A stretch of DNA of 64,000 nt from Mesorhizobium sp. Root102 (GTDB lineage Bacteria > Pseudomonadota > Alphaproteobacteria > Rhizobiales > Rhizobiaceae), in the NCBI RefSeq assembly GCF_001425625.1, contig NZ_LMCP01000045.1:193263-257262 (forward strand), read 5' to 3'. A program made the translations under genes and the position numbers. The notes under the pieces were generated by a model, which saw nothing but the letters and a program-made list of their open reading frames with translations, made no database searches and was not told where the DNA came from. The first letter of the stretch is position 1. Each line of letters opens with the position of its first letter. Below are positions 21,154-30,108 of this stretch, one piece after another.

Positions 21154-22197
21154 TCAGATGCCGCTTCGGTCAAGAACCAGATCGGCGGGGCCGAAGCGGT
21201 CCTCTGCCGTCAATTGCTGGTGCCAGTAGGGATAGAGCAAAGGCGGCCGGCTGACCGCGTCGAGGCGGCCGCGTTCCTCGCCGGTGAGCGCCAGGCTCGC
21301 AGCCTCGAGGTTGTCTTTCAGCTGGACTTCGTTGCGGGCGCCGATCACCAGCGAGGAGACAGCTGGCCGGCCGAGCAGCCAGGCCAGTGCCACCTGCGCC
21401 GCCGACACGCCGCGCTGCGTGCCGATCTCGACAAGCACGTCGACGATCCGCCACAGCCGGTCCTCGTCGCGGATCGGCGGTTCCGACCAGCCGGCGAGCT
21501 GGCGGGCGGTGGGGCTGTCGCGGCGGTATTTGCCGGACAGCAATCCGCCGGCGAGCGGGCTCCAGACCAGAACGCCCAGTCCCTGGTCGACGGAAATCGG
21601 CAGCAGCTCATACTCCGCCTCGCGCGCTTCCAGCGTGTAGTGGATCTGCTGGGTGACGAAGCGTGGCTGGTGATGGCTGTCGCTGATGCCGAGCGCCTTC
21701 ATCACCTGCCAGCCGGAATAGTTGGAACAGCCGACATAGCGGATCTTGCCCTGGGCAACCAGCGTGTCGAGCGCGGCGATGGTCTCCTCCAGCGGTGTCA
21801 CGCCATCCCATTCGTGCAGGAAGTAGATGTCGAGAACGTCGGTCTTGAGCCGCTTCAGGCTCTTCTCGCATTCGCGGATCAGATGATGGCGCGACAGGCC
21901 TTCATCGTTCGGACCTTTGCCGATCCGTATCCGCGCCTTGGAGGCGATCAGCACGTCGCCCTTGCGCTTGCCGCCGAGCGCTTCACCGATGATCTCTTCC
22001 GAAATGCCGTTCGAATAGACATTGGCGGTATCGATGACGTTGATGCCGGCATCGATGCAGGTGTCGATGATGCGGGAGGCTTCCGCGAGATCAGAATTGC
22101 CGACGGCGGCAAACGGTCCGCTGCCTCCGAAGGTCATGGTTCCCAAGGTCAGTGTCGAAACTTTGAGCCCGGAACGGCCAAGCGTGCGGTATTCCAT
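21154..22197 (-). CDS. Aldo/keto reductase
   Basis: A 347-aa TIM-barrel NADPH-dependent reductase of the YajO/Tas-like AKR group. Visible signatures: GTMTFGGSG near the start, DTANVYSNGISEEIIGEAL with catalytic Asp/Tyr, Lys in ASKARIRIG, and IYFLHEWDG with the catalytic His. The C-terminal cofactor pocket is SSLVIGARNEVQLKDNL. ATG 22197 is used because GAGGA lies seven bases upstream; the frame continues upstream without coding character. Substrate unknown. Confidence 0.88.
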   Translation of the reverse strand: MEYRTLGRSGLKVSTLTLGTMTFGGSGPFAAVGNSDLAEASRIIDTCIDAGINVIDTANVYSNGISEEIIGEALGGKRKGDVLIASKARIRIGKGPNDEGLSRHHLIRECEKSLKRLKTDVLDIYFLHEWDGVTPLEETIAALDTLVAQGKIRYVGCSNYSGWQVMKALGISDSHHQPRFVTQQIHYTLEAREAEYELLPISVDQGLGVLVWSPLAGGLLSGKYRRDSPTARQLAGWSEPPIRDEDRLWRIVDVLVEIGTQRGVSAAQVALAWLLGRPAVSSLVIGARNEVQLKDNLEAASLALTGEERGRLDAVSRPPLLYPYWHQQLTAEDRFGPADLVLDRSGI

Positions 22198-22475
22198 GTC
22201 AGTCCTCGCGATTGCATTGGGAAGGGGGCTGGGGAGGGCGCCCCGAATGTAGCCGGTATTTGTAGGACAATTTGGGCGGCTTGTCTCCATGCCAGGACGA
22301 CGAATCGATCACGCCTGGCGGGATTGGCAGTGGCGGTGATCACGCTCGGGCTGCAATAAAACCGTCATTGCCCGCCTATATTGAAGTCGGCTCAGGGTGT
22401 TGCCGTTCCGGGCCATGAGCCGGGAGTTGGAGCGCCGGACGTGGATCGACAGAGCTTGCAAGCGGAGCAGCTGAT

Positions 22476-23396
22476 ATGACCGAGCTAAAACAGAATTCTC
22501 CTGCCAAGGACTGGCTTGAGGCCGAGCTCGCCGACACGCTCGACGAGGACTATGAGCTCGAAATGTCGGAGCCGGCGCTGTCGATGGAGATCGCCAAGAT
22601 CTACAAGAACGCGCATCCGCCTTCGATCGATCGCATGCAATATTTTCGCGAGCTGATCACCTTGCAGTCCGAATTGATCAAGCTGCAGTCCTGGGTCGCC
22701 TACCACAAGAAGAAGCTGGTGGTGATCTTCGAGGGCCGCGACTCGGCCGGCAAGGGTGGCGTCATCAAGCGCATCACCCAGCGGCTCAACCCGCGCATCT
22801 GCCGTGTCGTGGCGCTGCCGGCGCCAACCGAACGCGAGAAGTCGCAATGGTATTTCCAGCGCTATGTGCCGCATCTGCCGGCCGGCGGCGAGATCGTGCT
22901 GTTCGACCGCTCCTGGTACAACCGCTCGGGCGTCGAGCGGGTGATGGGCTTTGCCCAGCCCGATCAGGTGGAAGAGTTCTTCCGCGACGTGCCGGAGTTC
23001 GAGCGCATGCTGGTCCGCTCGGGCATCACCGTGGTCAAATACTGGTTCTCGATCACCGACGAGGAGCAGCAGATGCGCTTCCTGATGCGCATCCATGATC
23101 CGATGAAGCAGTGGAAACTGTCGCCGATGGACCTGCAGTCGCGCGTGCGCTGGGAGCAGTACACCAAGGCCAAGGAAGAGACTTTCGTCCGCACCAACAT
23201 CCCGGAAGCCCCCTGGTTCATCGTTGAAGGCAACGACAAGAAGCGGGCACGGCTGAACTGCATCGATCACCTGCTCAAGCAGATGCCCTATGAAGAGGTT
23301 CCGCACGAAGAGATCACGCTGCCGGAGCGCGTCTTCAATCCCGAATACGAGCGTCAGACGCTGCCGCGTGAACTCTACGTGCCGGAGAAGTACTGA
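22476..23396 (+). CDS. ppk2: Polyphosphate kinase 2
   Basis: PPK2-family kinase (306 aa, one domain) that phosphorylates nucleoside di- or monophosphates from polyphosphate. The P-loop is FEGRDSAGKGG (residues 85-95), the lid module DRSWYNRSGVERVMGF starts at 144, and WKLSPMDLQSRVRWEQY is the family's third block. Single-domain length and these motifs fit class I enzymes, which favour NDP substrates. An acidic N-terminal 50-residue extension precedes the core. Monocistronic. Confidence 0.93.
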   Translation: MTELKQNSPAKDWLEAELADTLDEDYELEMSEPALSMEIAKIYKNAHPPSIDRMQYFRELITLQSELIKLQSWVAYHKKKLVVIFEGRDSAGKGGVIKRITQRLNPRICRVVALPAPTEREKSQWYFQRYVPHLPAGGEIVLFDRSWYNRSGVERVMGFAQPDQVEEFFRDVPEFERMLVRSGITVVKYWFSITDEEQQMRFLMRIHDPMKQWKLSPMDLQSRVRWEQYTKAKEETFVRTNIPEAPWFIVEGNDKKRARLNCIDHLLKQMPYEEVPHEEITLPERVFNPEYERQTLPRELYVPEKY

Positions 23397-23411
23397 GTTA
23401 GACGAAGCTGC

Positions 23412-23436
23412 GATCTCCCCCACGCGGGGGGAGATT
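23412..23436. repeat. Short palindromic repeat of the rhizobial intergenic type
   Basis: GATCTCCCCC, ACGC, then GGGGGGAGATT forms a GC-rich hairpin just after ppk2. The arms match the ends of the larger element at 7589-7725. It may also act as a terminator for the two convergent genes. Confidence 0.6.
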
Positions 23437-23447
23437 GGCTCTCCACC

Positions 23448-24095
23448 TTACACCCGCTTGATGACCACGTGCGTGGCGAGCGGCGTTGCCACCTGCTCGC
23501 TGCAGACATAACCGAGCTTGAGCATATCGAGGCCGGCGAAAAGATGCTCGCCCTTGCCGAGCAGCACCGGTGAAATCGCCAGGTGCATCTCGTCGATCAG
23601 CTTTTCCTGCAGGTACTGGCGGATGGTGTCGACACCGCCACCGACCCGTACATCCTTGCCCCCAGCCGCCGCTTTTGCCTGTTCAAGCGCCGAATGGATG
23701 CCGTCGGTGATGAAATAGAAAGTCGTGCCGCCTTCCATGACGATCGGTTCACGTTTGTGGTGGGTCAGCACGAAAACCGGCACATGATAGGGCGGGTTGT
23801 CGCCCCACCAGCCCTTCCAATTGTCATCAGGCCATTCGCCGCGGATCGGCCCGAACATGTTGCGGCCGAGGATCCAGGCGCCGACATTCTCGAAACTGCG
23901 CGCCGCGAACGCCTCGTTGATATCGGTGGTGCCGCCATCTTGTCCGAGCACCATCTCACGGAAGGTGCGGGTGTCGACAAACCACTTGTGCAGGGATTCC
24001 CCGCCGACGCCGAGCGGATTTTGCAGATCCTGATCGGAACCGGCGCCGTAGCCGTCGAGTGACAGGGTAAACGCATTGACGCGAAGTTTGGACAT
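23448..24095 (-). CDS. RibD C-terminal-domain (dihydrofolate reductase-like) protein
   Basis: A 215-aa cytosolic protein of the DHFR-like RibD_C superfamily. It opens with LRVNAFTLSLDGYGAGSDQD, has the NADPH-loop sequence AWILGRNMFG and the glycine-rich GGKDVRVGGGVDTIRQYL. Members act as reductases on pteridine- or flavin-like substrates but most are uncharacterised. ATG 24095 is the natural family start. It stands apart from the true riboflavin operon at 34.5 kb. Confidence 0.82.
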   Translation of the reverse strand: MSKLRVNAFTLSLDGYGAGSDQDLQNPLGVGGESLHKWFVDTRTFREMVLGQDGGTTDINEAFAARSFENVGAWILGRNMFGPIRGEWPDDNWKGWWGDNPPYHVPVFVLTHHKREPIVMEGGTTFYFITDGIHSALEQAKAAAGGKDVRVGGGVDTIRQYLQEKLIDEMHLAISPVLLGKGEHLFAGLDMLKLGYVCSEQVATPLATHVVIKRV

Positions 24096-24381
24096 GAGCC
24101 TCCTCGATAGCCAGTTGTATTCTGCAATTGGTTTTTCTAGCAAACTGATTGCGAATTGCAAGCAGTATCTTGGCGATGAAAGGCGCACATGAGGTGAAAC
24201 GGGTCAGGAAGCATCTTCTGGAGGCGTTCGCCATGCCTCTGTGCGAGGTGCCGCTGCCCGGCCGCCTCCAACCGTGCGGATATCATAGCCGCAGCTGGGG
24301 ATCGTTGTCAGCGGGAATCCGAACGAACCGCCGGCAGGTCAAAAGTGTGGTGACACCTCCTGAAAGGCCGAGAAGTCGGAG

Positions 24382-25437
24382 CTATCCCTTCAGCAGTTCC
24401 GCCACTTCGGGCGCGAAATAGGTCAAGATGCCGTCGCAGCCGGCACGCTTGAAGGCGAGCAGCGATTCCAGCATCGCCTTCTCGCCATCGATCCAGCCAT
24501 TGGCGGCGGCGGCCTTGATCATCGAATACTCGCCCGACACCTGGTAGGCGAAGGTCGGCATCTGGAACTCGTCCTTCAGCCGCCGGATGATGTCGAGATA
24601 GGGCAGGCCGGGCTTGACCATCAGCATGTCGGCGCCCTCGGCGAGATCCTGCTCGGCCTCGCGCACCGCTTCGTCGGAATTGGCGTGGTCGATGTAGTAG
24701 GTCTTCTTGTCGCCCTTGAGCAGGCCGGCTGTGCCCACCGCCTCGCGATAGGGACCGTAGAAGGCCGAGGCGAATTTGGTCGCATAGGACATGATCGCGA
24801 CATCCTGAAAGCCGTTGGCGTCGAGCGCGTCGCGGATGGCACCGATGCGGCCATCCATCATGTCGGACGGGGCGATGATGTCGGCGCCGGCTGCCGCCTG
24901 GATGACGGCCGCGGCGGTCACCTGTTCCACCGTCTCGTCATTGACGATGATGCCGTCGCGCAGGATGCCGTCATGGCCATGGCTGGTGAACGGGTCGAGC
25001 GCGGCGTCGGTGATGATGCCGATCTGAGGCACCGCGTCCTTGATCGCGCGGGTGGCGCGGTTGATGACGTTGTTTGGGTCGAGGATGTGTGAGCCGGTCT
25101 GGTCGCGCAGCGAGATGTCGACATTGGGGAAGGTGGCGAGTGCCGGAATGCCGAGCTTTGCCGCGCGCTCGGCCTCATTGACGGCGAGATCGATGGACAG
25201 GCGGAAGACCCCCGGCATGGCGGCGATCGGCTCGCGGATATTCTTGCCGTCAACGATGAAGATCGGCCAGATCAGGTCGTCGACCGAGAGCTTGTTCTCT
25301 TGCACGAGACGGCGCGACCAGTCGGCCTTGCGCATGCGGCGCAAGCGGCGGCTGCCGGTGATGTCGTCGACGCTGCGCACGCCGGCTGGCTTTGCCGGCG
25401 AGAATTTATTCGTCGCGGTAGGGGTGAATTTGTTCAT
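24382..25437 (-). CDS. hemB: Delta-aminolevulinic acid dehydratase (porphobilinogen synthase)
   Basis: Condenses two 5-aminolevulinate molecules to porphobilinogen in heme synthesis; 351 aa, TIM barrel, cytosolic octamer in the family. The two Schiff-base lysines sit in MSYATKFASAFYGPYRE and in the VSGEYSMIKAAA segment region. The catalytic zinc cysteines of E. coli or human enzymes are absent: the segment reads TDAALDPFTSHGHDG. This is the Mg/K-dependent type known from rhizobia and plants. Start at MNKFTPTATN (25437). Monocistronic. Confidence 0.95.
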   Translation of the reverse strand: MNKFTPTATNKFSPAKPAGVRSVDDITGSRRLRRMRKADWSRRLVQENKLSVDDLIWPIFIVDGKNIREPIAAMPGVFRLSIDLAVNEAERAAKLGIPALATFPNVDISLRDQTGSHILDPNNVINRATRAIKDAVPQIGIITDAALDPFTSHGHDGILRDGIIVNDETVEQVTAAAVIQAAAGADIIAPSDMMDGRIGAIRDALDANGFQDVAIMSYATKFASAFYGPYREAVGTAGLLKGDKKTYYIDHANSDEAVREAEQDLAEGADMLMVKPGLPYLDIIRRLKDEFQMPTFAYQVSGEYSMIKAAAANGWIDGEKAMLESLLAFKRAGCDGILTYFAPEVAELLKG

Positions 25438-25523
25438 CGCCAAAACTCCAGATCGGCGGCTTTTACCACGAGCCCTTGCCGCTGACCAATGCGACACGTT
25501 TGTGCCAGCGATCCGGTCGAGGC

Positions 25524-26366
25524 CTATTCGGGTTGCCCGTTGCCCGACAGGATCTGCGCCGCGCCGCGCATGGCTACGCGGAAAGCCTCATCGAAGCTGA
25601 CACCGCGCACCTGCCAGGTATAGGTCTTGCCGGCCATGGCCAGCCGCCAGTCGGCGGCCCAGCCCAGTTCCTTGTCGCTCCAGACGAGGCTGCCGGAAAG
25701 CGCCTGATCGGCGCCGGCCTTCTTCGCGATGGCATCCAGCTTCGTCATCTCGGCGCTGCGAAGCGTCTGATCGTCCAGCCCAGCCTGCGACAGCTGCGCT
25801 GCCGTGGGAAAAGCCACCTGCATGGCCAGCGGTGCGGCGGCATTGCTAAACGATTCGCGCATCAGCACGCCGCGCTCGTCATCGGCATCGAGCGCGAAAT
25901 GCTTGACGCCTTGCTCGGATGTCAAAAACATCGCCAGCCGTGGCCGCTCGGTCAGCCACGGTTTGCTGCCGAGAGATGCCAGAACTGGGTCGATCGTCGC
26001 CGGCGTGTATTGGCAAAAGAGATCGTGCGGCCGGTCATGGGTGCCCTGTTCGTCATGCACCGGAATGCCTTCCATGCGGTCGCGGTAACGAAAGCCGGTG
26101 ACGAAGCCGCCGGCCTTTTCGCGCAGTGCCGCCATCTCCGATTTTGCCGTCAGGCGCTGGTCGCCGGCAACCCGGACCAGCACCGCCTCGAGGCAGATCT
26201 TGAAACCTGCCTGGCGGTTCGGCTCGCCTTGGCCGGTGACGATGGTCTGCGACTTGTAGAGGTCGTCGATATCAGCCGCCCTGGCCGGACCATTGGCGGC
26301 GCAGATGGCCAGCAGGCCACCCAGAACAAGGGCCAGAACAAGGGCAAGGCGCAAAAACTGCGGCAT
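25524..26366 (-). CDS. DUF2066-family secreted protein
   Basis: A 280-aa protein with a signal peptide (residues 1-30, cleavage near ARAAD) and the general pattern of DUF2066: an early VRVAGDQRLTAKSE block, a YRDRMEGIPVHDEQG stretch, then a Trp-rich C-terminal half (LGWAADWRLAMAGKTYTWQV). The function is unknown. It ends 86 bp upstream of the hemB start on the same strand, so cotranscription with hemB is possible. Confidence 0.75.
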   Translation of the reverse strand: MPQFLRLALVLALVLGGLLAICAANGPARAADIDDLYKSQTIVTGQGEPNRQAGFKICLEAVLVRVAGDQRLTAKSEMAALREKAGGFVTGFRYRDRMEGIPVHDEQGTHDRPHDLFCQYTPATIDPVLASLGSKPWLTERPRLAMFLTSEQGVKHFALDADDERGVLMRESFSNAAAPLAMQVAFPTAAQLSQAGLDDQTLRSAEMTKLDAIAKKAGADQALSGSLVWSDKELGWAADWRLAMAGKTYTWQVRGVSFDEAFRVAMRGAAQILSGNGQPE

Positions 26367-26445
26367 GGCTCACCGTCCGGTTCGAGGCTTGGCGGCCAAT
26401 CCTAACATCGAGTGCCGCCGGTGGCCAAGACCGCGCGATGCCGGC

Positions 26446-27321
26446 TCAGTTCGAGCCTGCGTTCTCGGAAGCGGCTGTGTCCTCAACGAATTTCCGAAAG
26501 TCGGTTGGCGGGTGCCCGGTCAAATGCTCGCAGGCGTTCGTAACCCGTTGATAGCGGCCCTCTTCTATGGATCGGCACAAGGTCGAAAAGGCATGCGGCC
26601 AAGGATCCTGCATTTCCGCCCAGGCGCGTTGAAGGTAGTCGGCGGGTGAACAGGGAGCGAATTCAAGACGATGGCCGAAAGCTGAACCTGCGGCCTCGGT
26701 CATTTCGTGAAACGACAGCTTCCGTGGCCCCGTCAGCTCATAAGTCTTTCCTGCATGCTGCATTGGCGACGCGACCACCGCCGCTGCGGCCAGGGCAACA
26801 TCCTGTCGCGATATTGGCGCAACCGCTCCAGTGTCCGTGGGTAGCGAAAGAACTCCGGACGAAAGGGCCGGCTTGATCCAGGTGTCGAGAACAAGATCCG
26901 AATACAGGCCGCATCTCAGGATTGTCCAGGCCAGCCCGCTCTCGCGCAACCTGCGCTCCGCATCCCGGTAGACGGGTGTGAAATAGAACGGCGAGTCCGC
27001 GTCGATATCGATGATGCTGGTGAAGACGATCGACGATTTTTTTCGGGAAGCGGCTGCCTCTATGGCATTGGCATGGTGACGAAGGAGATCGCGGCCGTCT
27101 CCGTCGCTCGAGACGAGCAGCAGCGTCGAGACGCCTTCGAATGCGCGCAACAAACTCCTGGGGTCGTCGTAGTCCGCGATCCGCAACGGCGTTTCGGCAG
27201 GCAGGCCCGCTACACGCTTTCCGGTGGTCCTGACCATACCCGCCGCCGGAAAGCCCTGGCGCGACAGCGCGGCAAGCGTCTTGCTCCCGACATATCCCGA
27301 CGCTCCGGTTACAAGGATCAT
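26446..27321 (-). CDS. NmrA-like NAD(P)-binding protein
   Basis: A 291-aa atypical short-chain dehydrogenase. It opens with MILVTGASGYVGSKTLAAL, the Rossmann glycine motif, and has the NmrA-type LLLVSSDGDGRDL and ELTGPRKLSFHEM stretches. The classical YxxxK catalytic pair is not evident, so it is more likely an azoreductase-, NADPH-quinone-reductase- or sensor-like member. The start at 27321 fits the family; the frame runs on 31 codons upstream without support. Divergent from the HIBCH gene. Confidence 0.85.
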   Translation of the reverse strand: MILVTGASGYVGSKTLAALSRQGFPAAGMVRTTGKRVAGLPAETPLRIADYDDPRSLLRAFEGVSTLLLVSSDGDGRDLLRHHANAIEAAASRKKSSIVFTSIIDIDADSPFYFTPVYRDAERRLRESGLAWTILRCGLYSDLVLDTWIKPALSSGVLSLPTDTGAVAPISRQDVALAAAAVVASPMQHAGKTYELTGPRKLSFHEMTEAAGSAFGHRLEFAPCSPADYLQRAWAEMQDPWPHAFSTLCRSIEEGRYQRVTNACEHLTGHPPTDFRKFVEDTAASENAGSN

Positions 27322-27468
27322 GCATTCGCTCTTGAGCCATACAGACGGATAAAGTTGCACCCATTTGGCCGGGACGCAAAGGATGGCGGCCGGGCTTGGC
27401 ATTGACGCACCCATGCGCCACGCTTTAGCACTTCAGTCCCGCCGGCGCGGGGGAGGGATTCTTTCACG

Positions 27469-28512
27469 ATGGATTTTGGCGGAGGCGACGAGATCCGCTT
27501 CGAACATCTGGGCCGGGCCGGCGTCGTCACCTTGACGCGGCCGCAGGCGCTCAATGCCTTGACGCACCGCATGATCAGGGCGCTCGACGCAGCTCTTTGC
27601 GCCTGGGAGACCGACCGAGGCATCGATGTCGTCGTTGTCAAGGCCGAGGGCAGGGCCTTTTCGGCCGGCGGCGACATCCTGCATGTCTATGAGACCGGCC
27701 GGGCGGGAAAACCGCCGGTCGAGTTCTTCGCCGACGAATACCGGCTCAACGCCCGTATCAACAGCTCTAGGAAACCCTATGTCGCCCTGATCGACGGCAT
27801 CGTCATGGGCGGTGGCGTCGGCATTTCCTTCCATGGCTCGCACCGGGTGATGACCGAGAATGCCCAATTTGCCATGCCGGAGGTCGGCATCGGCTTTTTC
27901 CCCGATGTCGGCGCCAGCCACCTGCTGCCCGATCTCGGCGGCTCGTTCGGCATGTATCTGGCGCTGACCGGCAATCGCATTCGCTATGGCGATGCGCTGT
28001 GGTCGGGTCTGGCGACCCACACCATCAAGGCCGAGGACCAGGGCGGCTTCCTCGACCGGCTGACGTTGACCGGCGACCCGGAAGCGGTGCTGCGCGGTTT
28101 CTTCATCCAGGCAAGGCGGGAGACCGACAGGCCGACGCTGGAGGCGATATCGAGCCATTTTTCGCAACCATCCCTGAAACGCGTCATCGACAGCCTGGAG
28201 CGCGCGGCGGATGCCGACGAGTTCGCGGCAAAGACGCTGGCGACGATCCGCACCCGCTCGCCGACCAGCCTGCGAGTCGCCTGGCGCCAGATCAGCGTCG
28301 GGCTGACCCTGTCGATGGACGCATGCATGAAGATGGAGTTCCGCATCCTCAACCGGATGCTGGCCGGCCATGATTTCTACGAAGGCATCCGCGCCGCCAT
28401 CATCGACAAGGGCTCGAAGCCGCAATGGCGCCCGGCAAGCCTCGATGCGGTCAGCGAGGCCGATGTCGACGCCTACTTCGCTCCGCTGGGCGAAAGGGAG
28501 CTCTTGATATGA
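27469..28512 (+). CDS. 3-hydroxyisobutyryl-CoA hydrolase
   Basis: Crotonase-superfamily enzyme (347 aa) that hydrolyses 3-hydroxyisobutyryl-CoA in valine breakdown. The oxyanion-hole segments are FSAGGDILHVYE and DGIVMGGGVGISFHGSHR, the ENAQFAMPEVGIGFFPDVG block carries the catalytic Glu, and the long C-terminal region is typical of HIBCH rather than simple enoyl-CoA hydratases. Its stop overlaps the start of the following membrane protein (ATGA), indicating translational coupling. Confidence 0.88.
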   Translation: MDFGGGDEIRFEHLGRAGVVTLTRPQALNALTHRMIRALDAALCAWETDRGIDVVVVKAEGRAFSAGGDILHVYETGRAGKPPVEFFADEYRLNARINSSRKPYVALIDGIVMGGGVGISFHGSHRVMTENAQFAMPEVGIGFFPDVGASHLLPDLGGSFGMYLALTGNRIRYGDALWSGLATHTIKAEDQGGFLDRLTLTGDPEAVLRGFFIQARRETDRPTLEAISSHFSQPSLKRVIDSLERAADADEFAAKTLATIRTRSPTSLRVAWRQISVGLTLSMDACMKMEFRILNRMLAGHDFYEGIRAAIIDKGSKPQWRPASLDAVSEADVDAYFAPLGERELLI

Positions 28513-28931
28513 GCGAGGTGACCCCGAGGCGCGTCGTGCTGCAGCCCTCCGGGGTGGAGGTGATCTTCGCCTGGTTCCAGCGCGTCATATCGGGCTACTG
28601 CCTGCTGTTCGGCATTCTCTACTGGATCAAGCTGATCGGCTTCTATCCGGGCTCGCTGTGGCGTTTCGACCTGATGCCCGTGCACTGGCAGGTGGCGGCG
28701 GTGGTGCTGGCCGTGTTCTTTCCCTTCGCCGCTGCCGGCCTGTGGATGCTGGCGTCCTGGGGGCCGGTGATCTGGTTCATTTGCGCGGTGACCGAGACGG
28801 TGATGTATGCCGGCTTTCCCGAGCTTTTCGGCCACCGCCTGCTGATTGTTATCTCGCATGCCGCGGTGGCGGTGCTCTACATCGTCTTTCGCGTTGTCAT
28901 CTACCTGCAGAAGCGCCCGGTCCGCCACTAA
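28509..28931 (+). CDS. DUF6163-like integral membrane protein
   Basis: A 140-aa protein with four hydrophobic helices (about residues 22-45, 60-80, 85-105, 115-135), which I associate with the rhizobial DUF6163 family. The start ATG overlaps the HIBCH stop by four bases. No catalytic motif; function unknown. Coupling to a branched-chain amino acid catabolic gene is the only contextual clue. Confidence 0.75.
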   Translation: MSEVTPRRVVLQPSGVEVIFAWFQRVISGYCLLFGILYWIKLIGFYPGSLWRFDLMPVHWQVAAVVLAVFFPFAAAGLWMLASWGPVIWFICAVTETVMYAGFPELFGHRLLIVISHAAVAVLYIVFRVVIYLQKRPVRH

Positions 28932-29169
28932 GCCATTGAGCACATTGGCGCCCTGGCTTCTGCCTGGATTCGGTCTCCAAATTGTTGCCGAAATCTTTAG
29001 GTTAATTATCTTTGCTCGGGTGACCGTTCGTTAAGCCTCTTTCGAAACCTGTTACCGGTAAGCTCTTGTTAGCCCTAGCGTTTAAGTCGAATTTTATGAG
29101 TATTCGATAGTGTCGCGATCAAGGTGAAAAACAAAAAATCACCAAGGCGACAAACGAGAGGCAAAGACA

Positions 29170-29685
29170 ATGATCAATTCGCGTCCGGCGGCGAAGACCG
29201 CCAACGTATCCGACGATCGCCGCGAGGCTATCCGTTCCCTGTACATGGAATCGCTGCAGCTTGTTGAGCGGCTGCACCGTCGCCTGCTTGACGTGATCAA
29301 GGACGAATTCGACCGCAACGGCCGTTCCGACATCAATGCCATCCAGGCGCTGCTGCTGTTCAACATCGGCAATTCCGAGCTGACCGCCGGCGAGCTGCGC
29401 TCGCGTGGCTACTATCTCGGCTCGAACGTCTCCTACAATCTGAAGAAGCTGGTCGATCTCGGCTTCATCAACCACCAGCGCTCGCGCATTGACCGCCGTT
29501 CGGTCCGCGTCTCGCTGACGCCGAAGGGCAACGAGGTGGCGGAAGTCGTCGCCGGCCTTTACGAGCGTCATGTCGGTTCGATCGAGCAGGTCGGCGGCAT
29601 CAACACCGACGAGTTCAAGCAGATGAACCGCGCTTTGCAGCGGCTCGACCGCTTCTGGAACGACACGATTGCATATCGGATGTAA
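29170..29685 (+). CDS. ldtR: MarR-like winged-helix regulator LdtR
   Basis: A 171-aa regulator of the LdtR type, first described in Liberibacter and Sinorhizobium as controlling the L,D-transpeptidase gene ldtP and osmotic tolerance. The winged helix is in residues 60-125, with ELTAGELRSRGYYLGSNVSY as the recognition area and INHQRSRIDRRSVRVSLT as the wing. The gene is followed by a terminator and then by ldtP on the same strand, which is the expected pairing. The 238 bp upstream contain an AT-rich TTAATTATC stretch probably belonging to its promoter. Confidence 0.9.
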   Translation: MINSRPAAKTANVSDDRREAIRSLYMESLQLVERLHRRLLDVIKDEFDRNGRSDINAIQALLLFNIGNSELTAGELRSRGYYLGSNVSYNLKKLVDLGFINHQRSRIDRRSVRVSLTPKGNEVAEVVAGLYERHVGSIEQVGGINTDEFKQMNRALQRLDRFWNDTIAYRM

Positions 29686-29747
29686 TGCGCGGCATCAGAT
29701 CCGGCCCGCGCCACAGAAGCGCGGCCGAAATATCGACCTTCAGTCAG

Positions 29748-29774
29748 GGCCGGTGCCGAAAGCACCGGCCTTTT
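29748..29774 (+). terminator. Rho-independent terminator of ldtR
   Basis: GGCCGGTGC, loop CGAAA, GCACCGGCC, then TTTTC: a perfect 9-bp stem 60 bp after the ldtR stop. It shows ldtR and ldtP are separate transcription units. Confidence 0.92.
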
Positions 29775-29974
29775 CTTTGGATTTTGGCTACCATCATTCT
29801 ATTAGCTGACCATCTTATTGCGGCCAGCGATCGCGGATCGGTGCCGAAAAAGCACGGGTCTTTTCACTTCGCTGCGCTTGGCGGGCCAAATTCAACCGAA
29901 AGCCACGTTGCCGCCATATTCCAGTGGAACCGAGGATGCCGGTGATGCTGTGGTGAAGGCCGTGCGTTCACCAA

Positions 29975-30000
29975 GGAACCCGTATCGTGCTTCGAGCGTT
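29975..30000 (+). promoter_or_regulatory. EcfG-like (general stress sigma factor) promoter upstream of ldtP
   Basis: GGAAC at 29975-29979 and CGTT at 29997-30000 are separated by 17 bp, matching the GGAAC-N16/17-CGTT consensus of alphaproteobacterial EcfG. It lies about 110 bp upstream of ldtP. One such match per window is expected by chance, so position is the main support. Confidence 0.45.
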
Positions 30001-30026
30001 TGTGGCCTAGCTGATACGGACAATGG

Positions 30027-30050
30027 TTGGCTAATTGTTAAGTTTGCCAA
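30027..30050. promoter_or_regulatory. Inverted repeat upstream of ldtP, possible LdtR operator
   Basis: TTGGC and GCCAA arms separated by 14 bp in an AT-rich stretch 58 bp upstream of ldtP, just downstream of the EcfG-like promoter. Assignment to LdtR is inference from position. Confidence 0.35.
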
Positions 30051-30108
30051 TTCTAGAGTGCGGGCAAGATCGCCCCCATAACCGAATACATTAGATCGAA
30101 CGCTACAA

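Larger units (their letters stand above)
29686..30108. other. ldtR-ldtP intergenic region
   Basis: About 420 bp holding the ldtR terminator (29748-29774), then no gene, an EcfG-like promoter (29975-30000) and an inverted repeat TTGGC-N14-GCCAA (30027-30050) close to ldtP. The remaining sequence showed no recognisable RNA. Confidence 0.5.
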
